Positions 32,914-43,666 of a stretch of DNA of 64,000 nucleotides are shown piece by piece. A model generated the notes under the pieces. That model saw only the letters and a list, made by a program, of their open reading frames with translations. It did not search any database and had not been told where the DNA came from. The position numbers and the translations under genes were made by a program. Position 1 is the stretch's first letter. Each line of letters begins with the position of its first letter. This stretch comes from Acanthaster planci (taxonomy: Eukaryota; Echinodermata; Asteroidea; Valvatida; Acanthasteridae). The stretch spans positions 903,391 to 967,390 of the forward strand of contig NW_019091403.1 in the NCBI RefSeq assembly GCF_001949145.1. Direction: 5' to 3'.

Positions 32914-35861
32914 CTAGTTCAAACTCTGATCTTGCTGTATAGCATCAATGTTATTTGGACCGTTGTACACTGAGTTTACTATGCCATTGTCAGCGTTCCA
33001 GTCACGGGGATCTGCGGATTTGTCGACGGTAGTTGGAGAAGTGCACCTTGCCTCAATATGTACATCGTCCGCTTTCCCCTTCTGTCCTTTCGTCTTTCGT
33101 TTTTCTAAGAAATAGATCACGGTAGCTAGGGCGGCCGCGAAGGTAAAGGCTGATCCCGATATGAAGTATGAGACGTTGTAGCTTTCTAAGGTGTCGTAAA
33201 TCCAACCTGTTTTAAACCAGAAGAAAACATGCAGAAAGAAAGTTTAATCGCCAGTGTCGGCTATATGTCCATGTGAAAACTTGGAGTCATTTTTGCTTAT
33301 AAACCAGCTCCTCGCCCCGACCGTCGACGGGTAACAATCGCAGAGTCCCAGCTAGACACGTGAACAAAGTGAAACACCCTGAAACACCTTTATGTCCAGT
33401 CAATAATGATTTGGCTTAACGCTAACACTATCAACCTTCACTTTTGCGTATATCCAAACGAAAAGCGTTATCAGAACGCACCTTAGAGGTTGAATTGTGG
33501 CAAATTTTGAACGCTTGGGGTCGAAAGGGGTGATTTTTTTATCAGTTATATTGCTGTTGAGTGACAGACAGGTAACCATACCTGCTACAGTAGCTCCCAG
33601 TATTTCTCCAGTACCCCAGCACACGAGAAACAGACTAGTGGCTCCAGCCACCTCCGACGGTTGCACAAGAATCTGAAGAATTACGTAAATCAATGGCTCT
33701 GATACACCTAGAGCTACTCCGAAAAGCACAGAGATTGCGGCCATGGGGCCAAAAGTGACGAGAGGAGGCAGGATAAAGGAGGTCATCGCGTTACCAAGGA
33801 TGGCAAAAATATAGGCAGATATCGGGGAGATGTAACCTTTGTCGACGAACCATCCGTGACTTACTGAACCAACAAAACTTCCTACGCCCATGAGAGTTAG
33901 AAGCGTAGCTCCGTCGGTTGGCTTTAAGCCGACTGACTCGGCTCGAACGTCGAGGTGAAAGACGACGGAGGCCCAACCGCAGCCGTGCGCTATGCCGATG
34001 GGTATGGTCAAGACAAAGCTGGGGTTTCGGAACAAGCGTGAGAGACCGTAGCTCTCCATCATAAACGTCCGGAATCGGGACAAGTACACTCTCCAACGCC
34101 CAACAGGAGGCAGGCTTGAGTCAGTCTGTGATGTGGTTGATATCTCACCGTTGGTCTTTGGAGAGACAGTTGCGCTAGAGTCTTCAAGGAAACAGGGACC
34201 ATGAGTTGCGTCGTTCGCCTTAGCAGTAAATTCTGCGACACCAACCGACGATTTGGGTTTCGGTGTGATCTTTTTGTCGTCATCGTCATTTTTCTGCCAC
34301 AAGATCTCCTGGTCGTCAAAGCACACTCTGCCTACATCGTCAAATGACAATTCCCTGCTGGCAGTTTCTGCCACATCACCAGTAGTTCTTAACTGTGGGT
34401 CAGTGAAACTGTCTCCCTCCTCGTTTACTTTTGGAGAAGTACTGCCGAAATTCGTAACGTCTTCGTCTGCCGATTTTGTTCTAGAATTCAGCTGCCGCTT
34501 CAATGTCCGTTTGCCTGCCTTGGATGTCACTGGACGTACGAGGGCCCCACAAGCAGTAGCATGCAACAGAATGCCTGCTGTGATGACCATGGACCCTCTC
34601 CATCCATATTGGTCTATTAGGTAGTCTAGCATTGGAGTAAGGGCTATTTGACCTACAGCAAAGCCAGACGAGACGATACCAATAGCTAGAGTGAGACGCT
34701 TCTTGAAGTACATGCTCAGAGCCACAAAACTGCAGTTTGCGCACATACTGAAACCTAGAGCTGTTTCGAGAAGGAAATAAACTCACATAAATATATTGAA
34801 ATTTGAAATGAATAAATGAATAATAAATGGTTTAAGCAGGCTCGAGTTTCAGTCTCTTTGCTTACTTATTTGGCCTCAGATTATTTGCCTAGCGACAAAT
34901 CAGATCAGTAAGTATTATTTCTGGCAGTTCCCATACCACGTTTACACAAAAACTTTCCGAAAGTTTTGCCTAAAATTCCTCGAGCGATCTATGTGTAATG
35001 TAACCCGTCCTTACTAATGGATGAGAGTACATGACTACTGCCTAGACACATGCAATTGAGCATAATCTCCAAGATGACACATTTGATACCTGTGACCAAA
35101 CTCATGCTCAACGTCAGGTAGACTGTGCTGGTGGCCAGAGCTGATATCAGAAGTCCCAGTGAGGCCAGCACGCCCCCAATCATCCAGACAGATCTGACGC
35201 TAAATCGGGTTATCAAGACACCAGCAATCACACCTGGCATGGAAGAGTTGAAAAAAAGTGGTTTTGAACGTTCCGCATTTTGCAAGAAGATAACATGAAA
35301 AAAAAATACAAGTGCATGAGCACTCTCAACTTCAGTGATGGCGTTATCATGGTCACTGGAATTGTCTATATCAATCAAGTGTGCTGCGCAGTATGATACC
35401 ACCCACGCTCGTGCCCAGTCTAGCGTGACGGCTAGGCGGACTCGGCCTTTTGGCGAGGTTATCTTTTCTTACATGAGTTAAGTTAGTTTAGGAGCTGTTG
35501 TGTGCTTTACAATAGATTTAGATATAATGGTTACGTAACCGTTTCTTTTATTAGCTCCGTGTAGTACCCGCATGGTGGACTGCCGTTGCTGGTTAGAAAA
35601 AAATTTACAGAGTGTATACCTACTTAAAAATCCCACGAAGAATGACGACAGGGAAACAATCAAACTCGATTCTGTCGCTGAACTGTCGAAGAAATCCATC
35701 CACACGGTAACGTAGACGGCCACAGATCCATAGTATCCATATACCAGAGCTTGTGAGAAGAATGTACCTGCAAGTACTAGCCAGGCCCTGCCGCCGTCCT
35801 GGGGCTCTGGTGGTTCAGCTGTCCTCGTGGGACAGGGAGCGTTGTAGTTGACAGCGGCCAT
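32914..35861 (-). CDS. SLC16/MCT-like transporter, - set copy G
   Basis: Exons are 35861-35624, 35233-35090, 34760-33582 and 33206-32914, phase-1 GT-AG, giving 617 residues from MAAVNYN. An upstream in-frame ATG at 35939 would add 26. The MCT signature is altered: QDGGRAWLVL has Arg where the other copies have Trp (AGG for TGG). TM5 has MYFKKRLTLAIGIVSSG and TM8 reads FVGSVSHGW without Arg. Exon 3 has the same length as in E. It is the outermost member of the - set, next to the DONSON side, and its upstream region lacks the element shared by D, E and F. It is otherwise intact. The signature change may weaken function; substrate unknown. Confidence 0.86.
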
Positions 35862-37458
35862 GCCCACCAAAGTTTTCACACTGACGACACTATTTTCCAA
35901 CAGCTCTGTGGGACCATGTCTTACCGAAAACAACTTCAATCTTGGTTACTGTTTGAACATTTTACATTTGCTTCGGAGAATATAATTATGACGTATCGTT
36001 CAGTACGTATGTCATTAATACGTGGTCACCTGGTTTAAGTGAAGTGGCCGTCACAGCGGTGAACCATTATAACATTTAAATTCTCTTTGTGCATGTACAA
36101 TGTATGCGTTGAGCCACACAGCTACAGAAGGTTATGTAATCCTCAGCATTAACTCTGAAATACTCGGGCTTTGAAGGTCAGCCCAGTAGGCCGACATTAT
36201 GTAAACAATGCATGACAGGTTAATTACTTTACCTTAACTTCAACTTTAGCTTACTCGGTTGGTACTCGAACCCACGACCTCTTGCTTATTAGTGCAGATG
36301 TCTTAACCACTTGACCACCGAGCCTACCGGGGTCGGTTGGGGCAAAACCCGTTATATAAATCCCCTCAACGCAAAAAATACATCTTGTATGGAGTTTGTT
36401 TTTGGCGGATAATTACAAATTGAATTGGTTAACCTACTACAATTTGAAAAACATATGAAACCCGCGCCAAAGGACCATACATTTTTTTTTTTAGTTTAAA
36501 AGACCTCAGGGACTTCGGTTGCCCGCAACGGGGCTCCAAAGTTTGTTGATTTTACACACTCTTCAATGGAGCTTGAATTAGTTCAAAGCAACCTGCATGT
36601 GCGCAGGCTGCACCTGAACTGTAATGTGTTGGTCTGTTATAGCGCCCTCTTTCATGTCATTTAGGCAATTTTTGACCGGGAAAATTTGACTGGACCAGCT
36701 GAGCGACGTTTTTGCAAGTTTTATAACTGCTTGTTAAAAGATTTGACTTGACTTTTACGGTAAAAGTCAGCATAAGGCACCAACACAGTGAAGCATGTAA
36801 TCAGAAGTAAGGACAATATGCGTAGACTTCCGCTGACCATGGCTACACCGAGCCTTTTCTGTCGCTTTTTATGGATAAGATCATGCAGTCTCTTGCCCAA
36901 TTTCCGGACGTGGGCCTTGTAAGGTTTTCTGCAAAGTGCTAGAGCGTAGAAATAGAACTGCGTATACTATAATTAGTGACTGCACAGTCACGAAAATGGG
37001 CCAGGGACAGGTGGGCCTTGGGCCCAGCGTACTTAAACTCGCTTAGGAAGGAGTTCCATTGACGAACAAATCTTGATCAATTTGATGTTGATGCCATGCC
37101 CCTGCCCTGTGCCTGTGCCCTGTTGTGAGACTTGTCTGAAAAAAGTTGTTTTCTAAGTAAAGGCTTTGGAATTTTCTATGCAAAACGTTTTCTTTTTTAG
37201 GACATGTTATCCCTCTCTAATGGCTGTTGAAACAATTTAAGGGCAAGTTTGTGTTGTCCGTACATGGAACTCTTTACCTGGTGGAAGTTGCCAAGCCCAA
37301 GTTACATATACACAGCTTGCAGTTTGGACTAAAGGTAATTCTATGCAAAAGACATCATTGCTGTCACTTCCACTTTAAAGATAATCTTCATCAGTAGAGC
37401 AAGTTTAATCTACTTTCTCCTTTTGCATGTTTTGTGCACTGTCAAGGTAGCAGGCATC
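35862..37458. other. Spacer between the MCT cluster and DONSON
   Basis: This is a divergent interval between copy G (-) and DONSON (+). It contains a tRNA-like SINE remnant at 36252-36325 and a GGGCGCT motif (reverse) at 36641-36650. Promoters of both genes should lie here, but no TATA box is convincing. Confidence 0.5.
36252..36325 (-). repeat. tRNA-derived SINE remnant
   Basis: On the - strand the segment starts GGCTCGGTGGTCAAGTGG, an A-box-like block, and carries GGTTCGAGTACC, a B-box-like block, about 35 nt later. The ends partly pair (CTCGG with CCGAG). The anticodon and T arms contain mispairs and a bulge, so it is a SINE head or tRNA pseudogene rather than a working tRNA. Confidence 0.6.
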
Positions 37459-40400
37459 ATGACAGACCAAGACAATCTCACCCAGTCGCCAGCCTGGAAG
37501 AAGCCCTCGGATGTAATGAGAGTCCGTCTGAAGAAAAGACGGTCTAGCAGCCTAGGGAACCCTCAGTTAGTGGCCGCCAAAATTGGGACATGCGAGCGAG
37601 TATCCAGCAGTGAAGAGGACACCAACCACCGCCCTGGCAAGAGGCGGAACCCCTTTGGCCAAGATGGTACACCCCCTGTGCGATGGAGAGGCTCGCAAAA
37701 CGATGCTGAAGAGGAGAAGGAAGACAGAAGATCAGGTGGAGAAGAATGTCCCATCGCTGGGCAAGAGGAAGATGCAGTGGGTGCAGCTAGAGCAGAAAGT
37801 GGAGGGGGGAGAAGCATTAGCCTTTTGGAGGCTTTGGACTCAGGAGACGAGGTATGCATACCAAGGTCAATACAGTTTTTATGAATGGATACAAGGAAGG
37901 GCTTAGTTTGTGTAATGATTTTATCAATGCAGAGTCATTCCTTGATTACTCGTATCTTGAATTGCAAACTGTACAAGTTGCCATAGTTACCTCATGTTCA
38001 TTGTTGTCACATGATAAGTCTCAGTGTGCACATGGAATGTTTTCAAGATTGACAGCAACATTTCTCACCTATTAGAGGTTTCTTGTTTCTGTGAGTAAAA
38101 AAAATCTCTGCATACTTGCTCAAGTGAGATTTGAACCCAAGACCTTCTGCCTATTTGATTCAATGTCTTGACTAACTGGGAGTCAGTTGACTGGCTGATT
38201 GTTGAATCAAATTGCTTTGCATGGTGGAAAAAGAACCACATGTTCACCAGTTGAGTATGTATGAATTTGCAGTCAGCTTTGTAAATGGACATAATTTTAT
38301 TTAAAGTGAAAAATGTCTTCCTCCAGGCAGTGTTCTTAGAGGGCTCTGAGGGTGGAAAGGCACCAGTGACAGAGTACCAGCAAGCGTTGAGTGTTAACAT
38401 CTCCGGGAAGAGAGAAAAACAAAAGGACCAGACTGAAACAGGAGAAGACCCAAATACTGAGACATTGGTGAGCTTTCACCATCTATGCTTTGATTTCTGT
38501 ATGAAGGTTTTTAGGTAGTATTTCCTGTGCTGAGATTTGAAATGAATCTTGCCCTTACAAAGCTGAAATGTAGTCGTGGAAGGCTAGTGGAATTTTATCA
38601 ATTTTAATGCAATTTTTTTGAAAATTTGAATTTGTTTATTTCAAGGCTTATTTTAGAATGAAACTTTCCACCCTTGCAGAGCTGCGAATGCCTGCCTCTT
38701 GATTGGAGCATCAAGTCCAGGGTCAGGTTCACCTCCTCGCATCCATTCAGCTGGAGTACCCCTCTCAAGACTACAGAGGAGGCTAATGGCATTAGCTCCT
38801 TTGTTAGGTGTGATAACCTAACCGGCGAACAGCGCAAATCATCTGAGGTATTTAGGATTCAAATTCATATTTAATAATTTTCACGATCCCATTTTTTGAC
38901 AGCTGTTCCCTTCCACACATTCTTGCTACGAGCTCTCCTGGTCGTCCAAATCCTCCACTGTGGAGGAAACCAGAGGCACATTCTTTGTTCTTGGACTTCC
39001 AAGGGCATTAAGCCCTGTGTAATGTATCAGCTGTTGACTCTACCTTCCTCCATTCCACAAAAGCCTTCAAAATCTCCTGGAGGATTTCAAAATGATCAAC
39101 CGCAGGGCTCTTTTTTTTCTTCAAAGATTGAACACATTCAGCACTCCTGGAAAAACAGTATCAAACTCCAGATCACTTTCAAAAAAATATGGTGTCTACA
39201 TGTATTTGCGTGTTTGAGATTGAAGAAAGCTCACTTTAAGAAAGATATAGGGGTATTCATTGATCAACTTCTCTTGGTTTTGTTCATGCAGAGTGACTCT
39301 GCCAGGCACAGCCATTGGAAGGCGAGACTCCAGCAGTCTCTCATGATGTGGAGTCATCCTCAACTTCCATGGGTGAAGCTGTTTCCAAGAATCATGCTCC
39401 GATCACAGTCCACCAGGTCTGTGGGAAAGGCAGTTAACAAACCAAACTTGGACGTATTTATTTACCATTTAAAATCCTGTTTCTTAACAGTTCCTTATTT
39501 CCTGCTCCCAAGTATTATTTTGAAGTTCTTTATTTGTTGTTTCCAAATCATCTTTAGAATTGTTAATGCTTGCAACTCAATGTGATGAGTACTTTACTTG
39601 CACAATGTTTTTACACAAAAGTTAGTCCCAAAAGTAACGTACAAAATGCTCGTGGAAAGTTGTCAGATGTTCTCTGCTGATTAACCCATTAACCCTAACA
39701 CTCCTCAGTCCTCCAACAGGTGAAGGATTGAGGAGTGTTAGGATTAATGATTGGCAATGTTGTGGATTCCCATATTAAATATCTGATTTTATTTGGAATT
39801 TCACAGCACGTCTTTTGCTGCATTTGATGAAGCCATTCAAAAAGAACTGATAGCCAGTTGGTAAGTCGGTCAACTTCGAATTTCTCAGTTTGGTTGAGGT
39901 TTGCTTCCATTTTTGTTGAATGGACATTTCCAAACTTGAGTTCACTAAAGACCTTGATTTTTATTGTAACACTGATATGATGCCGTTTCTATTGCTGACC
40001 ATCTACATTGTCCATTGAAACCATTCCAACAAAACACAGCCTCACAAGTTTTGGGGGCAAGAGAAGGTTTTGCTGAAATGATTTTCGTCTACAGACTGGA
40101 CTTTTCCACTATGAAGTCAACTCTTCCTGGATCGTTTCAGGTCTGAAAGCTTTCGCTCAGTGTTCTATCTCCTGCGGTCTGGCCACTGTCCCTACTTCTA
40201 CCTGCTAGCTCATCAGTATACCGTACTCTTTAGAGCAGCTGGGGTGGGAGGAGTCAGTCATATCCACGCCCTATTTAACCCCACCACAAAAGGTCTCAGA
40301 GAAGCATTCAAAGAAGAAGGTAGGAAATAAATATAGACAGTGTCAGTTTTGCTGTGAAGTTGAAAGTTTGTTGTGTGAGCCTATTGTTCTAGTGGAGATT

Positions 40401-42406
40401 TTTACGAGCCTGACTTGCATGATTTCCAATGTTGATTGCAGGTATTGAATTCAGCATGCCTCTAGCCAAGATCGAGGATCCACAAAGCAAATCAAGATCT
40501 GACTTGGAAGACGCATTCAGAGAGCAGTACAAGGAACCTTCAGAAACAGAGAGTGGAAATCTTAACCCGATGTAATCGCAGTTTGTCTCTTGTTGATTAC
40601 TTGATTACTGATTGGACCCTACAAAAGCACTCAAACTACAACTTACGTCGTTCGAAAACTAACTTGTTCAGTTTCTGCTAAAGAATGTTGACAGGATTTA
40701 TACCACACTGAATATGCTGCTAGGTACCAGTCTGAAGTTGCCTTTTTGTATTTCAAATTTCACATCTGGATACTCTGTCTTTTGCAATGTAAATGTATGT
40801 TTTAAAGGTTTTTTAATCACATAGTAAAACTACATATAAGCTTGACTGAATGCGAATAAAAACCTTTTCTTTAGATTGAACAAACACTCCTTGGGTTTCG
40901 ATGACACTGGTCTCTTTTCCTTGTATAGTGAGACGGAGGTTGACCAGGTCCTTGCAGATGATGAGGATAGAGACCTCGAGGAGGAGGAGCTAGGCTTAAG
41001 TCCAAATGACGATGCTGCGTCGTCATGGTTACAGAGCATGGGTCTAGACAGGCAGCACTTCCCCACTCTGGAACCTAGCAAGGTCAACTTGTATCCTTTA
41101 GATGGGAGCCCTTAACTGGTGAAACCATTTTGGCACAGTAGCTTTCCAGATAGCTTTGAAGACACTGCTTACCACTGGATGTCCTGGGCGTGTGATCAGA
41201 AAGGGTCAGGTGTATTCCCCCAAAAAAGAAACCCCTTGAATCGTTCTTGTTCCCATTACAGTCCTTGCTCTCTGCCTTGTTCGGTGTAAGTCCTTAGGGG
41301 AAGAACTTTAGGGTGATGAAGAGTTAGTAAGGAAATCCCAATTTTCAAGGCATCATGTTTTGATCTTTTAACTTAATTGGACTCAGCCAACGGGATCACT
41401 TGATGAGAATTGACAACCGACCTGAGTCACTGGTTCTGGTCCAAGGATCCGACATCCAGGCGCTGTACAATTTCCTTCTCAACACGCGGACGACGGTGGC
41501 AGCCACTGGTAGCACAGCAGGGATACCACCCACCTTGATGGCTCCTGTGGCATTCCTGGGAGCCAGTCTGAGTAGCTTCAAGGTGACCATACAAATGTAA
41601 CATTACAAAGGAGACATTTAATCATTTTCTCTTGCTTTGTGGTTTATGGGATGTCTTGATACATTGCCATTGTGTCTGATTGACTCTTGATCACTGACCT
41701 TGTGGAATATTTATCATCTTTTCCTGAGCTCCTTAGATGACATTTAAGCAGTGATCGTGTCTTTTGAAAGGCTAAGAAATTATCAGAAAGATACAGTAAG
41801 GTGAATGAGTGGCTCTTTCAAACTTTTGTCGTGCAAGAGAATGTCAGCCAAATGTACAAGAAGATACCGTTTTCATCTTGTGAAACGTGACATCATATTA
41901 ATGCTGAAGCTTTCTACAAAGAATGCTGCACCCATGCAGCTGTTCAATTGTGCCACAAACTTCAGAATAATCTTTGGACTGAAACATCATCTTTTCAATG
42001 TTTTTGCCATTTGAACTTAAAAATGATTAATTTTCATCTACTTCAGTGGAGACCAGGCGTGGTGAAGCAAGCGGTTGGTAACAAGCTCCAGGAATCCTAC
42101 AGCTTAGAGATCACCGGTCCCCTGCTGCCTCACAACGTCTTCAGCATCTGTCAGCTCCTTGAGGAGTCCCAAGGAGCTGACTTTGGTGGCACTTTCAACA
42201 GCCACGAGCCGACCGTGCCATTCACTCTGGTTGATGCGCAGAACAATGCCCGAGATGCAAAGACCGAAAGACAGGAGCATTTACAGGGAAACAGTCGAGC
42301 ATGGGAGAGTCTGTCCAACCACTTGAGGATGCAGGTAGAGCACGGACAGACTGGTATCTTGAAGGAGTTCACCTTTAATGGATTGTACCAGTGGTGGAAA
42401 CAGTGA
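37459..42406 (+). CDS. DONSON: DONSON, replication fork / replisome assembly factor
   Basis: Ten exons join in frame: 37459-37851, 38327-38467, 38680-38847, 39292-39416, 39807-39860, 40141-40319, 40442-40571, 40875-41090, 41387-41582 and 42047-42406, about 653 residues (human 566). Matches to remembered human DONSON run throughout: an N-terminal basic stretch and RRNPF; LPLDWSIKSRVRFTSS; WSHPQLPWVKLFPRI; CPYFYLLAHQYTVLFRAAG; TTKGLREAFKEEGIEFSMPL; RPESLVLVQ; GIPPTLMAPVAF; SLEITGPLLPHN. The family acts in the nucleus in CMG helicase assembly, fork protection and checkpoint signalling. A possible extra exon at 38903-39016 would keep the frame, but its donor is poor. Exons 8 and 9 use GTAATC and GTATCC donors chosen by reading phase. 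An earlier in-frame ATG at 37423 exists. Confidence 0.92.
38115..38205 (-). repeat. tRNA-derived SINE remnant in DONSON intron 1
   Basis: On the - strand TAGTCAAGACATTGAATC and GGTCTTGGGTTCAAATCTC resemble A- and B-box blocks. The layout and several stretches (CAAGACAT, AGGTC-TGGGTTC) match the remnant at 36252-36325. Confidence 0.5.
39687..39749. repeat. 63-nt foldback repeat, copy 1
   Basis: CATTAACCCTAACACTCCTC is followed, after a short loop, by its near-perfect reverse complement ending at GGATTAATG. The stem is about 24 bp. It lies in a DONSON intron. An inverted copy of the same length is at 43108-43170. Confidence 0.85.
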
Positions 42407-42934
42407 CATAAAGGCGGACCCTCTCTTCCTGGTTTCCAACAGAACAAGAAGCTAGAATCTGAACTCATGGCTGAAGGTAAGATGAGGCATTGTCTCAAAT
42501 ACCATCTGGATGGAGCACTGACTACAGGCTTAGTTTCTTTGGTTTTAAACTCATAAAAAGAAAACTTTCGTGCAGGTTTGTGAGTACTTTGCCAGGGTTG
42601 AACCAGCCGCAAAGCTTTTGCATTTCACTGATCGTGTGCAGCAGAAAAATGCTGTCACACTCCACATAACGCCACAAGTTACGTTTCATGAATGGAAACA
42701 CAATGTATACAATTCCCTTGATAAGGAAGGTCCCGTGGCAATCAAAATGCCTCTAAGTATTTCCCGTAAAACGCTGTGATCACTCTAAAATTTGTAAATA
42801 CTGAATTCTATTTATAGAAACAAAAATTAAGCAGATGCGACACATTTTTATGGGAATATTTCTTTTCAAAGATAAGTTCGAAACTGCTTTAATTTATCTG
42901 AATTTGAGGGCAAAATGTAAATGCAGTTTTCAGA

Positions 42935-42940
42935 AATAAA
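42935..42940 (+). promoter_or_regulatory. Candidate poly(A) signal of DONSON
   Basis: A canonical AATAAA lies about 530 nt after the DONSON stop codon. It faces the opposite-strand signal of SON at 42974-42979. Confidence 0.5.
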
Positions 42941-42973
42941 TCACACCATCACAATGTCTTTAAGTTTTGAACT

Positions 42974-42979
42974 TTTATT
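42974..42979 (-). promoter_or_regulatory. Candidate poly(A) signal of SON
   Basis: TTTATT on the + strand reads AATAAA on the - strand, about 690 nt after the SON stop codon. Confidence 0.5.
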
Positions 42980-43107
42980 TTTCTCAATGTCGTTTAAAAC
43001 GTACACCTTAAAACATAAAATTTACATGGACTACTGATGGATGTGTTTCAACATTAACTTAGAAGGCGTCTGGGTGCTGTACCCTCATAGCACAGGGTCA
43101 GAACCAT

Positions 43108-43170
43108 CATTAACCCTAACACTCCTCAATCCTTCACCTGTTGGAGGACTGAGGAGTGTTAGGGTTAATG
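43108..43170. repeat. 63-nt foldback repeat, copy 2
   Basis: This is the same foldback as at 39687-39749, inverted, with arms CATTAACCCTAACACTCCTC and the complementary GAGGAGTGTTAGGGTTAATG. It would sit in the SON 3' UTR. A third, half-length copy begins near 52990 in an MGST3 intron. Confidence 0.85.
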
Positions 43171-43666
43171 GGCTGAAGTATATGGAGTACTATGGACAGT
43201 TAAGATAAATCTCATGATCTGAACTGATCTAAAGGTTTAGACATGGAACATGGATGAATGAAGTGGTACATTCAGCACAAAGCTATTATGGCCACGCCAG
43301 AGTTGAACGTCTACTGTGCATGCATGGTGGTAATCATGTGACATATCACATGACTAGAGTTTCACATGGATTATGTGCTAATGGCATTTATCACATGGCT
43401 TGATTGGGTAATTCAAGCTCTCATGTAAAAAATGGACTTGGCAGTTATCATATGACAGTGGCGTAGACATTTATCACATGCAGTTACCATGTGTCTAACG
43501 TATACATGTAGATCAGTCAAAGATGGGGCTTTTTGGTCCAGAGGACTGATCAGTCGAAAGGCAGTGATCAAGTCGCTGATCACATGAGGCAATCAGGTGA
43601 CTGCAAGTTTTGATCACATGGAGTGGTCATGTGATGTAGAGAGTTGTTCACATGCTGCAAGGCTCA

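Larger units (their letters stand above)
42407..43666. other. Convergent 3' UTRs of DONSON and SON
   Basis: The interval between the two stop codons holds AATAAA at 42935-42940 for DONSON (+) and, on the - strand, AATAAA at 42979-42974 for SON. The 3' UTRs would therefore abut or overlap slightly. The SON side includes the second 63-nt foldback and repeated CACATG / ATCACATG words between about 43330 and 43650. Confidence 0.6.

Noticed and set aside
36252-36325. Functional tRNA gene
   Set aside because: A- and B-box blocks are present, but the anticodon stem has a bulge and the T stem mispairs. A SINE remnant is more likely.
38896-39585. 229-aa ORF taken as one DONSON exon
   Set aside because: Only 39292-39416 matches DONSON. 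The rest is intron read-through flanked by good splice sites.
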